From assembly GCA_009782825.1 (NCBI GenBank), contig WRII01000023.1, forward strand, positions 1-39,135: a DNA stretch of 39,135 nucleotides, read 5' to 3'. The DNA comes from Peptococcaceae bacterium (GTDB lineage Bacteria > Bacillota > Desulfitobacteriia > Desulfitobacteriales > Syntrophobotulaceae). The notes beneath the pieces were generated by a model. It was not told where the DNA came from. It saw only the letters and a list, made by a program, of their open reading frames with translations, and did no database searches. Positions 16,052 through 25,000 of this stretch are shown piece after piece. Every line of letters begins with the position of its first letter. Position 1 is the first letter of the stretch. Both the position numbers and the translations under genes were made by a program.

Positions 16052-16958
16052 TACAGCAATCCGTTACGACTGTCGCCAACACGGATTTTTTAAAAGCCTC
16101 CGCAGCAAAAGACAAGGACACATTTTTAATCTGCGCCAGCCCGATATGACGAGCAGGCAGCGTCTCCAGAAAACGCAATTCGTACAGCTCTTGGCTGTCC
16201 AGCATTTTTTGTGCGTCTTCCTTTAACGTTGCGGCAATGCCAAGTCCGATTTTCGCGAATTCAGAAAGCAGCGCCAGGCTTTCCAGCTCTATGGAGGGCT
16301 CGATTTCGATTTCGTAACTTGCTAAAAAAGCATCCATATGCTTCCTGGAGTTGCTGCTTTTCTCCAGCATAAGTATAGGGTATTTGCGCAAATCCCCCAA
16401 GCGAAACACAGAATCTGCCAGATACGCATATTTCGCGCCCACCACAAAACAATCCTGGATTGGCATAACAGGTGTTATTTTTAGCATTGCCTCATCCTCC
16501 ACCGGCAGATTCACAAAAGAGATATCGACTGTTCCGTTTTTGAGCAGCTTTAATAATTCCTGCGTGGTTCGGTTGATGACTGAGATGTGAATCTCAGGAT
16601 ATTTCGCACTGAATTCATCCAGCACAGGAAGCAGGAACAGGCTGCATGTTGTGTCAGACGCGCCTATTTTAATCTCGCCGTCGCGCAGGTTCTTCATTTT
16701 CGATAGTTTTTCCTGAGCATTTTCCATAAGAGTCATTGCGTTGCTGATGTAGGAAAAAAGAACTTCCCCTTCGGGAGTCATCTGTACGCCGCGTTTATTG
16801 CGGTTGAACAGCTGGCAGCCAAGCCTGTCTTCCAGCTGCATGATGGCCTGTGAAACGGCGGATTGTGAGAGGAAAAGCTTCTCGGCAGCTTTTGTGACAT
16901 TTCCAGCCTTCGCAGCCTCACAAAAATACTTATATAATTCAAAATTTATAGTCGCCAA
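16032..16958 (-). CDS. LysR-family transcriptional regulator
   Basis: A 308-residue LysR-type regulator. The start is a TTG at 16958, chosen because AAGGGAGG lies eight bases upstream and the N-terminal helix-turn-helix is then complete (YKYFCEAAKAGNVTKAAEKLFLSQSAVSQAIMQLEDRLG). The C-terminal effector-binding domain (from about residue 90, with EIKIGASDTTCSLFLLPVL) is full length. It is divergent from the CofE-like/ddh cluster, the usual arrangement for a LysR protein controlling its neighbour and itself. The effector is unknown; amino acids or diaminopimelate-related compounds are guesses from context. Confidence 0.92.
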   Translation of the reverse strand: MATINFELYKYFCEAAKAGNVTKAAEKLFLSQSAVSQAIMQLEDRLGCQLFNRNKRGVQMTPEGEVLFSYISNAMTLMENAQEKLSKMKNLRDGEIKIGASDTTCSLFLLPVLDEFSAKYPEIHISVINRTTQELLKLLKNGTVDISFVNLPVEDEAMLKITPVMPIQDCFVVGAKYAYLADSVFRLGDLRKYPILMLEKSSNSRKHMDAFLASYEIEIEPSIELESLALLSEFAKIGLGIAATLKEDAQKMLDSQELYELRFLETLPARHIGLAQIKNVSLSFAAEAFKKSVLATVVTDCCTSSCLI

Positions 16959-16983
16959 AAAATAAGCCTCCCTTATAGTTAAT

Positions 16984-16998
16984 ATTAAGACGATTAAT
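16984..16998. promoter_or_regulatory. inverted repeat, candidate LysR operator
   Basis: ATTAA-N5-TTAAT, a perfect inverted repeat with LysR-like half-site spacing, lies between the LysR start and the promoter of the plus-strand cluster, immediately before its -35. Confidence 0.45.
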
Positions 16999-17027
16999 TT
17001 TACTTATTCAACACAGTGCATTATACT
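16999..17027 (+). promoter_or_regulatory. probable promoter of the CofE-like/ddh cluster
   Basis: TTTACT (16999-17004), 17-bp spacer, TATACT (17022-17027). The resulting leader is about 165 nt and includes a partial direct repeat around 17106-17147 (ACCACAGGAT twice). Confidence 0.45.
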
Positions 17028-17201
17028 CGATCATAGGGGCTGATGCAAAACGGGTAATTTTTCCCCGATTTGTGCGGCTGTATGTTGTATGCGATCTTCC
17101 GGAAAACCACAGGATATAGGAAGACACCACAGGATCTGGAAGGACACTGTTTGGCTGGGTCGAACACGTTTGACAAAAAATGACTCGGGAGGAGACCGCT
17201 T

Positions 17202-18374
17202 ATGGACACTGTTAGAACAGTTGCGCGAGGGCTCCGCGCTCCGTTGATCAAAGCCGGCGACGATATCGTCCAAATCGTCGTGGACACCGTATTGACAGCT
17301 TCTCAAGAAGACGGTTTTGAGCTGCGCGACAAGGATGTCATCGGAATTACCGAAGCCGTCGTCGCCCGCGCACAGGGAAATTATGCGAGCTGCACACAAA
17401 TTGCTGCGGATATCCGGCAAAAATACCCGAGTGGAACCCTCGCGCTGACATTCCCGATTTTATCACGGAACCGCTTTTCCAATATATTAAAAGGTATCGC
17501 CCAAGGATGCGATAAGCTGTACATGATGCTGTCTTATCCCGCCGATGAAGTTGGGAATGAGCTTATTCCATGGGGGATGCTGGATCACGCGGGGGTTAAT
17601 CCGTACACGGACGTATTAACCGAAGAGGTCTATCGCGAGAAGTTTGGCTATGATACAACGCATGTGTTTACCAACATGGATTATGTTAAATACTACAAAT
17701 CCTTTGGCGGCCATATCGAGATCCTCTTCGCCAACGATGTGCGAAAGATACTCAGTTTTACAAAAAATGTGCTGTGTTGTGATGTCCACACACGTCTCAG
17801 ATCAAAGCGCCTCTTAAAGGAAGCAGGCGCCGAAAGTGTTTACGGATTGGACGATGTGTTGTCAGGCCCTGTTGAGGGCAGCGGGTACAACGAGCAATAC
17901 GGGCTTTTGGGCTCAAACAAGGCTGCGGAGGACTCGGTCAAGCTATTTCCGAGGGATTGCGAGCAGGTTGTCAAAAAAATCGCGCAGAAAATCATGGAGA
18001 TCTCTGGCAGGCAGGTTGAGGTGATGGTTTATGGGGACGGCGCCTTCAAGGATCCTGTCGGCATGATATGGGAGCTGGCCGATCCGGTTGTGTCCCCGGC
18101 ATTTACTCCGGGATTAGAAGGCACACCCAACGAATTAAAACTCAAGCTTCTTTTGGATAACGAATTTTCGGGAAAGAGTGAGGATGACTTGAAAGAGGCG
18201 GTTGACAGGGCCATCAAGACAAAAACCGCCAATCTGGAAGACAAGGCGTTAGGGACGACTCCGAGAAGATATACCGATTTACTCGGCAGCCTGTGTGATC
18301 TGATGAGCGGCTCAGGCGATAAGGGAACGCCAATCGTATTGATACAAGGATACTTTGATAATTATGCTTCATAA
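17202..18374 (+). CDS. coenzyme F420-0:L-glutamate ligase-like (CofE family) protein
   Basis: A 390-residue protein; the ATG follows GGGAGGAG by about eight bases. The N-terminus with TVARGLRAPLIKAGDDIV, then ELRDKDVIGITEAVVARAQG, is typical of the F420_ligase family, in which CofE adds gamma-linked glutamates to F420 using GTP. The protein is longer than archaeal CofE (about 250 residues), as is usual for Clostridia homologues whose substrate is not established. These bacteria generally lack F420, and no F420 biosynthesis gene is nearby, so another acid substrate is likely. It is the first gene of the cluster, 25 bases before ddh. Ligase class is fairly sure, substrate unknown. Confidence 0.82.
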   Translation: MDTVRTVARGLRAPLIKAGDDIVQIVVDTVLTASQEDGFELRDKDVIGITEAVVARAQGNYASCTQIAADIRQKYPSGTLALTFPILSRNRFSNILKGIAQGCDKLYMMLSYPADEVGNELIPWGMLDHAGVNPYTDVLTEEVYREKFGYDTTHVFTNMDYVKYYKSFGGHIEILFANDVRKILSFTKNVLCCDVHTRLRSKRLLKEAGAESVYGLDDVLSGPVEGSGYNEQYGLLGSNKAAEDSVKLFPRDCEQVVKKIAQKIMEISGRQVEVMVYGDGAFKDPVGMIWELADPVVSPAFTPGLEGTPNELKLKLLLDNEFSGKSEDDLKEAVDRAIKTKTANLEDKALGTTPRRYTDLLGSLCDLMSGSGDKGTPIVLIQGYFDNYAS

Positions 18375-18399
18375 ATTGCACTTCATAAGGAGGGTTACA

Positions 18400-19380
18400 A
18401 TGCATAAAACAAGAGCCGGCATTGTCGGTTACGGCAATATGGGACGAGGGGCGGAAAAAGCCATACAGCAAAGCCCTGATTTTGAACTGGCAGCCGTGTT
18501 AACGAGGAGATCTCCGGAGGATGTGAGTATTAAGACGCCATCCGCTGTAAAAATTCATGTTGATGATGCACTCAGCCTCCGAGACAAAGTCGACATCATG
18601 ATCTTGTGCGGCGGCTCGATGTCTGATTTGCCGGTGCAGGGACCGGCATTCGCGAAAAATTTCAACACTGTGGACAGTTTCGATACGCACGCGAAAATCC
18701 CGGAATACTTCAACACAATGGATGAAGCTTCTAAAAAGGCCGGCCGGGTTGCGCTTATCTCAGCAGGCTGGGATCCGGGGCTGTTCTCAATGAACCGGGT
18801 TCTTGCCCAAGCCGTGCTGCCGCACGGATCAGGATGCACGTTTTGGGGAAAGGGCGTCAGCCAAGGCCATTCGGACGCTATCAGGAGAGTAGATGGGGTC
18901 GAAGCTGCTGTCCAATACACCATCCCCATCGCAACGGCGATTGAAAAAGCGCGGAAAGGTAACGGAGGGCTTCTTACAACCCGAGAGAAACATATAAGAG
19001 AATGCTTTGTCGTCGCCGAAGAAGGCGCTGATAAGTCGGAAATTGAAAATAGCATCAAGACAATGCCTCACTATTTTTCGGATTACGACACGATTGTTCA
19101 TTTTATCAGCAAAGATGAATTTACCTCGAATCATTCAGGTATGCCCCATGGCGGTTTCGTGATCCACAGCGGAAAAATCAATGACATCAGGCAAACAATG
19201 GAATTTTCCCTCAACCTGTCCCATAACGCGGAGTTCACCGCCAGTGTGCTGATCGCGTATGCGCGGGCCGCTTACCGCTATTATCAGGAGGGAAAGACAG
19301 GCGCACTTACAGTGCTCGATATCCCGCTCACTTATCTCTCGTTGAAATCGGATGAAGATCTGAGAAAAGAGTTGCTGTAA
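18400..19380 (+). CDS. ddh: meso-diaminopimelate D-dehydrogenase
   Basis: The start at 18400 (MHKTRAGIVGYG) is set by AAGGAGGGTTACA immediately before it; an earlier in-frame ATG overlaps the previous gene without a site. The 326-residue product has an NADP-binding GIVGYGNMGRG at the N-terminus and the family signatures GGSMSDLPVQGP, NTVDSFDTHAKIPEYF, SAGWDPGLFSMNR and FWGKGVSQGHSDAIRR. Ddh interconverts tetrahydrodipicolinate plus ammonia and meso-diaminopimelate, giving the one-step lysine/peptidoglycan route or, in reverse, catabolism. Its position between a ligase and an aminotransferase, rather than with dapA/dapB, suggests use in a side pathway. No catalytic gap is visible. Confidence 0.92.
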   Translation: MHKTRAGIVGYGNMGRGAEKAIQQSPDFELAAVLTRRSPEDVSIKTPSAVKIHVDDALSLRDKVDIMILCGGSMSDLPVQGPAFAKNFNTVDSFDTHAKIPEYFNTMDEASKKAGRVALISAGWDPGLFSMNRVLAQAVLPHGSGCTFWGKGVSQGHSDAIRRVDGVEAAVQYTIPIATAIEKARKGNGGLLTTREKHIRECFVVAEEGADKSEIENSIKTMPHYFSDYDTIVHFISKDEFTSNHSGMPHGGFVIHSGKINDIRQTMEFSLNLSHNAEFTASVLIAYARAAYRYYQEGKTGALTVLDIPLTYLSLKSDEDLRKELL

Positions 19381-19449
19381 GTTGTTTTGTTTTTATCCCG
19401 TTACAATCCCTAAGGGGCTGTAACTCACTACCAAGCAGGAGGAATGCCG

Positions 19450-19935
19450 ATGCGCACTGATATTCTAGAACTCTTGGAACGCAACGCCAAGCTGACCGCG
19501 CAAGAAATCGCCATCTATTTGGATCTGCCGGAAGCTGAAGTTGAAGCGGAAATTGCCGAACTTGAAAAGGAACAGATTATCTGCGGATATGGCGCATTTA
19601 TCAACTGGGGCCGTACTGACAGCGGCTTGCTGACAGCCCTGATCGAAGTCAAGGTCACACCGGCGCGCGGAAAAGGATTTAATCGCATTGCCGAGCGCAT
19701 TTACCGGTTTGACGAGGTCAAAGCTGTTTACCTGATGTCCGGAGCGTACGATTTGGCAGTCATCATTGAAGGCAGATCCCTTGAAGAAATTGCTCTGTTT
19801 GTTTCTGACAAGCTGGCGCCCCTTGAGTCGGTATTGAGCACAGCAACTCATTTTGTGCTGAGAAAATATAAAGATCATGGGATTATTTTTAACGAGAAAA
19901 ACGCCGACGATGAAAGGATGATCATATCGCCATGA
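19450..19935 (+). CDS. Lrp/AsnC-family transcriptional regulator
   Basis: The start at 19450 (MRTDILELLE) has AGGAGG seven bases upstream; the ATG six bases earlier is too close to it. The 161-residue protein has an N-terminal winged helix (LLERNAKLTAQEIAIYLDL) and a C-terminal RAM-type ligand domain (VKAVYLMSGAYDLAVIIEG). Such regulators respond to amino acids. Its stop overlaps the aminotransferase start as ATGA, so the two are translated together; a Lrp gene paired with an aminotransferase is a recurring Bacillota arrangement and suggests the regulator senses that enzyme's substrate or product. Confidence 0.9.
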   Translation: MRTDILELLERNAKLTAQEIAIYLDLPEAEVEAEIAELEKEQIICGYGAFINWGRTDSGLLTALIEVKVTPARGKGFNRIAERIYRFDEVKAVYLMSGAYDLAVIIEGRSLEEIALFVSDKLAPLESVLSTATHFVLRKYKDHGIIFNEKNADDERMIISP

Positions 19936-21092
19936 GGAGTCGTGTCGCAAAAACGATTCGGGATTTACCGTCTTCCGGGATACGCAAGTTCTTCGACATT
20001 GCTTCCGGGATGGAGGACGTTATTTCCCTTGGCGTTGGCGAGCCGGATTTCCTCACGCCCTGGCATATCCGCGAGGAAGCCATTTTCTCACTGGAACAAA
20101 GACTCACCACATACACGTCAAACGCCGGGTTGCCGGAACTGCGCCACGAGATCAGCCGCTATATGACGGAGAAATACAAGCTGACCTATCCCCCAAAAAC
20201 TCAGATTCTTGTGACTGTCGGAGCAAGCGAGGGCATCGACGTGGCTTTGCGCGCCGTTGTGGATTCCGGAGATGAAGTGCTCGTAGTCGAGCCGTGTTTT
20301 GTCTCATACAGCCCCTGCGTTTTAATGGCCGGCGGGATCCCTGTATCTGTTCCGGCCGGCGTCGAAAATGGTTTTCGCGTGACGGCTGATGATCTAAAAC
20401 CGCGTATTACAGATAAAACAAAAGCCATCCTGATCAGTTATCCGAACAATCCGACCGGCGCGATACTCGGGCGCCAGGATCTGGAGAGCATCGCCGCGGT
20501 ATTGCGCGAACACGAAATTATTGTTATCAGCGACGAAATATACGCCGAGCTGACCTATGGGGATACCTCGCATATAAGCATCGCCTCAATGCCGGGGATG
20601 TATGAGAAAACTATTGTTTTGAATGGGTTTTCCAAGGCCTTTGCCATGACCGGCTGGCGCCTCGGGTACGCGTGCGGACCGGAGGATCTTATGGCAGCTA
20701 TGACAAAGATACACCAGTATGTCCTTATGTGCGCGCCCACGACGGCTCAGTACGGCGGTATTGAAGCCTTGCGCAAAGGGGGGCCAAGCGTCTTATCTAT
20801 GCGCAAAGAGTATGATACAAGGCGCCGTTTTATGCTCAGCGAGCTGCGGAAAATAGGCATAGACTGCTTTGAGGCCCGCGGCGCGTTCTATCTGTTTCCG
20901 TCAATCAAACGCTTTGGTTTGACGTCGGAGGATTTCTGCACCAGGCTCCTGGATGAACAGAGCCTGGCTGTGGTGCCGGGTACGGCTTTCGGCGCTTGCG
21001 GCGAAGGATATGTCCGGTGTTCATACGCGTATTCTATCGACAACATTAAAAAAGCATTGTCCCGGCTTAACGCTTTTATAAAATCACTGTAG
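19932..21092 (+). CDS. class I/II (fold type I) PLP-dependent aminotransferase
   Basis: A 386-residue enzyme. PLP-binding motifs are complete: SYPNNPTGA (about 169-177), the aspartate in SDEIYAELTYG (201) and the Schiff-base lysine in NGFSKAFAMTGWRLGYA (about 235), with the carboxylate-binding arginine in GYVRCSYA near the end. This places it in the aspartate/aromatic aminotransferase group (PatA/AspC-like); specificity cannot be read. The ATG overlaps the Lrp-type gene as ATGA. With ddh close by, a diaminopimelate- or lysine-related keto/amino acid is a plausible substrate, but this is inference. Confidence 0.9.
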   Translation: MRSRVAKTIRDLPSSGIRKFFDIASGMEDVISLGVGEPDFLTPWHIREEAIFSLEQRLTTYTSNAGLPELRHEISRYMTEKYKLTYPPKTQILVTVGASEGIDVALRAVVDSGDEVLVVEPCFVSYSPCVLMAGGIPVSVPAGVENGFRVTADDLKPRITDKTKAILISYPNNPTGAILGRQDLESIAAVLREHEIIVISDEIYAELTYGDTSHISIASMPGMYEKTIVLNGFSKAFAMTGWRLGYACGPEDLMAAMTKIHQYVLMCAPTTAQYGGIEALRKGGPSVLSMRKEYDTRRRFMLSELRKIGIDCFEARGAFYLFPSIKRFGLTSEDFCTRLLDEQSLAVVPGTAFGACGEGYVRCSYAYSIDNIKKALSRLNAFIKSL

Positions 21093-21110
21093 CTGTAGGA
21101 GTAAGAAAAT

Positions 21111-22076
21111 ATGTCTAATCTCAAGATCACGCTCGAATCTTTTATTGAGGAAGCGTGCGAAAACATCCGCAGGGAATCTGCCGGACGGCCTGTTCTGTGC
21201 GCGCTTTCCGGCGGCGTGGATTCCGCCGTCTGCGCTGTGCTTGCGCACAGATCTGTTGGAGACAAGCTCACCTGTCTGTTTGTGGATACAGGTTTTATGC
21301 GCAAAGATGAGGGAGCTCAGGTAACGGCGTTGTTCCGCGATACGTATGCGATCAACTTGATCCGCATCGACGCGGAGGAGCGATTTCTGGCAAAGCTCAC
21401 AGGCGTGACGGAGCCGGAACGTAAACGCAAGATCATTGGCGAGGAATTTATCCGCGTTTTTGAGGAGGAAGCCAGAAAGCTTGGCGACGTGGGGTGCCTT
21501 GTCCAAGGAACCATCTACCCTGACGTTATTGAAAGCGGTGCAGATGGGCATAAACCGGTAAAAGCGCACCACAATGTAGGCGGTATGCCGCTGACTCTTG
21601 ATTTTGAAGCTGTGATCGAACCGATCCGGCTGTTGTATAAGGAGGAAGTGCGTGAATGTGGCAGAAAGCTGGGCTTGCCAGAAGCTTTTGTAAATCGTCA
21701 GCCTTTTCCAGGCCCGGGTCTGGCCGTGCGCTGCCTTGGCGAGCTGACCAAACCCAAGCTTGACCTATTGCGCAACGCGGACACGATTTTCCGCGAAGAG
21801 ATTGAAAAAGTGGGGCTCCACAAAGAAATACAGCAATATTCCGCCATTTTGCCTGGGATACAAAGTGTTGGTGTGCGTCATGATGAACGATGCTATGAGG
21901 AAACACTTGTGCTGCGCGCGATAACGACCCAGGACTTCGTGACCGCGGATTACGTCAGGCTACCTTATGAGCTCATAGATACTGTGGTCAAGAGAATCAC
22001 GAGTGAGGTGCCGGGAATCAACCGCGTTGTTTACGATGTGACGCCCAAGCCCCCCGCTACAGTGGAGTGGGAATAG
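21111..22076 (+). CDS. GMP-synthase-type ATP pyrophosphatase without glutaminase domain
   Basis: A 321-residue protein starting at ATG 21111 behind TAGGAG. It corresponds only to the synthetase part of GuaA: PP-loop SGGVDS (33-38), VQGTIYPDVIESG, KAHHNVGG, RQPFPGPGLAVRCLG and the C-terminal dimerisation domain ending in VTPKPPATVEWE. Bacterial GuaA normally has a 200-residue glutamine amidotransferase fused in front; none is encoded here or next door. It may use free ammonia, borrow a separate subunit as in archaea, or act on another substrate. It is 18 bases after the aminotransferase, so it belongs to the same operon and not to a purine locus. Confidence 0.88.
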   Translation: MSNLKITLESFIEEACENIRRESAGRPVLCALSGGVDSAVCAVLAHRSVGDKLTCLFVDTGFMRKDEGAQVTALFRDTYAINLIRIDAEERFLAKLTGVTEPERKRKIIGEEFIRVFEEEARKLGDVGCLVQGTIYPDVIESGADGHKPVKAHHNVGGMPLTLDFEAVIEPIRLLYKEEVRECGRKLGLPEAFVNRQPFPGPGLAVRCLGELTKPKLDLLRNADTIFREEIEKVGLHKEIQQYSAILPGIQSVGVRHDERCYEETLVLRAITTQDFVTADYVRLPYELIDTVVKRITSEVPGINRVVYDVTPKPPATVEWE

Positions 22077-22090
22077 AGGATAGAGGATGA

Positions 22091-25000
22091 CTAAAAAATT
22101 TTACCTAATATACCCTTGAGCCAACGTTTGCACTTGGGGCGCCATGTGTTGCAAGAGCATTTCTTAACCCTCGTCGTCACTGTAAATTGATTGTTGCTTA
22201 AATTCGGATCGGCCGTTTGAGAGGAAACCACTGCGGTATTCGTTATCCTCCCAATCGTACACTCGCAGACAACTCCCTTGATAAGCACTGTTACGTTGGA
22301 TCCCGCAGCCAAGGTTCCCAAGGACACCGAACCGTTCCACGGAGACCACGTTCGGCCGTCATTGAGAGAGTATTGCGGACAGCAGATGGCATGCGGCAGA
22401 GTATCCGTCAGGATCGTGCCCGTGGCTTCACCCGGTCCCGCATTGGAAACAACAAGGGTATAGGTGATGATTTTGCAGGGGGAAACCGGATTAGGGCACG
22501 CGGTCTTCACAACAGAAACATCTGCCGAACTCCCTTCAATCGGAGTCACAACAGAAGAGAAGTTGTTATTCAGATTAGGATCAGGGGTATCACTGATCAC
22601 AACAGCAGTGTTTTTCACATTACCCGCCGCAGACATATCAACTGTTCCACGGATAAAGACAGTGGTACTTGCTCCGCTGGCCAACATTCCAAGAACATAA
22701 ATACCATTCCAGTCGTTCCAAGTCAATCCGCCGTCTACAGAATATTGCGTGTCGCCGAGTTCGGAGGAGAGGGTATCAAAGATTTCCACATTCTGCGCGG
22801 TAGAGGGTCCGCTGTTGGTCGCTGTAATGGTATAGACCAGCATCTCGCCCGCCTGGACCGGATTGGGGTTGCTGAATTTGGTGATGGCGAGGTCGGCGGA
22901 GGTGTTGACCGGCGTAACGCTGGTGCTCGTATTGTTTGTTGGGTCGGGATCAGGGGTATCGCTGTTCACGGAAGCCGTGTTGCTCAGGATTCCTGTCGCT
23001 GACCGGCTCACAGTTCCCCTGATCAGAAGAGTAAAGGACGCCCCGCTTGCCAACGTTCCAACAGGGTAAGAGCCGGTCCAGCGATGGAAAGTCACGCCGC
23101 CATCAAGGGAGTATTCCGCTCGTGTCAGATTGACCGGCACGGGATCTGTAACGACGACATTTTGGGCATCTGAGGGACCCGCGTTGGCAAGTGACAGAGT
23201 ATACTGGAGTGTGCTGCCCGCGGTGACCATAATCGGGCTTGCCGTTTTCACAATGGAAAGATCTGCGCCGGCTTCCACAGGTGTAACTGCGGTAGAGGTG
23301 TTGTTGGAAAGATCAGGGTCGGGCGTAGAGCTGCTCACTTCTGCCGTATTGGTGATGGAGCCGGTATCCGATGAATTAACCGTCGCGCGAATCAACAAAG
23401 TGAGAGAAGCGCCGCTTGCCATCGTTCCGATTGATACATTTCCCGTCCAGTCATTCCAGGTGAGCCCGCTGTCCGTTGAATAGTTTACCCCTGAAAGACC
23501 TGCGAGAACCGCGTCAGTGAGGATGACGTCCTGGGCAAAGGAGGGGCCGTTATTGAAAACCCTAACGGTATAGGTGAGAAGCTGTCCCGCGGTTGCGGGG
23601 CTGGGGCTGGCGCTCTTGCTCACAGCCATATCGGCGCTGGCTTCCACGGGCGTAACAGAGGTATCGCTGTTGTTGGAAAGGTCGGGGTCGGGCGTTGTAC
23701 TGCTCACGGTGGCCGTGTTGGAAATACGTGCGCCGTTCCCATCAGCCGCCGGACTTAGGGTTCCGCGGATGATCACAGTCACCGATGTGCCGCTCGCCAC
23801 GGTTCCGATTGTATAAGGGCTGCTCCAGGGTTGGAAGGCCGCGCCGCCGTCCACCGAGAACTCAGGGGTTAAAATGCCGGCTGGGATCGCGTCAATCAAA
23901 ACGACATTCTGGGCGTCGGAAGGGCCGTTATTGGTAACCAAAAGCGTATAGGTCAGCATGTTGCCCGCGATAATCGGGTTGGGATCGCCAATTTTGCTAA
24001 CAGCCATGTCGGCGGACTGACTGATCGGAGTTATGAGGGTTACGCTGTTGTCAGAAAGGTCGGGGTCGGGTGTTGAACTGCTTACGGTGGCTGTATTGAC
24101 AAGGTTTTCCGCAGCGGATGAAGTGACAGTTCCCCGAACAAGAAGTGTAAAAGAAGCGTTGGCGGCCAGGGTTCCAAGGGTATAGGAGCCGTTCCATGAA
24201 TTCCATGTGGCGCCGCCGTCCGTTGAGACTTGTACGCTTGTCATGGCGACGGGAAGATCGTCCATAATGAGGGTATCCAGGGCGTCGTCGGGGCCGTTGT
24301 TTGTGATCGTCAGGGTATAGGTCAGGACGCGGCCTGCCACAGCAGGGGTAGAGTCGCCGGACTTGGTAATCGCAAGGTCAGCGGCGCTCCCTACCGATGT
24401 GATGACCGAGTCGGTGTTGTTTGTGGGATCTGGGTCGGGGGTATCGCTGCTTACAGCAACTGTGTTTGTCAAAGTTCCTGAAGCCTCTGGCCCCACGGTT
24501 CCCCGAATCAGGATAGGAATCATCAATCCGGCGGGTATTGTTCCGATTGTATAGGATCCGGTCCAGGGTTGAAAAGTCACGCCGCCGTCGACAGAAACCT
24601 CTGCGCCTGTCAGGTCGGAGGGTAACACGTCGGTAAGAACGGCGTTTTGGGCAGCGTCCGGGCCAAGATTAGTGACCGCGACGGTATAGGTGAGCAGCTG
24701 ACCGTGGTTTACCACATCCGGGGTTCCGACTTTGCTGACCGCCAGGTCGGCGGAGGTTCCTATCGGCGTGATGGTTGTGTCGCTGTTGTTGGTGAGGTCA
24801 GGATCGGGCGTTGTACTGCTGATCGTGGCGGTGTTAGTCAGGACCCCTGAGGTTCCGGGGGTTACTGTTCCTTCTATCAAAAGTATAAGTGAGGCATCAT
24901 GAGCCAGTGTTCCAACACCATAAGAACCCGTCCAAGGCTGAAAAGTCGCGCCGCCGTCAGTGGAATAGTGTCCCCCCGAAATCCCTGACGGAATCGCGTC

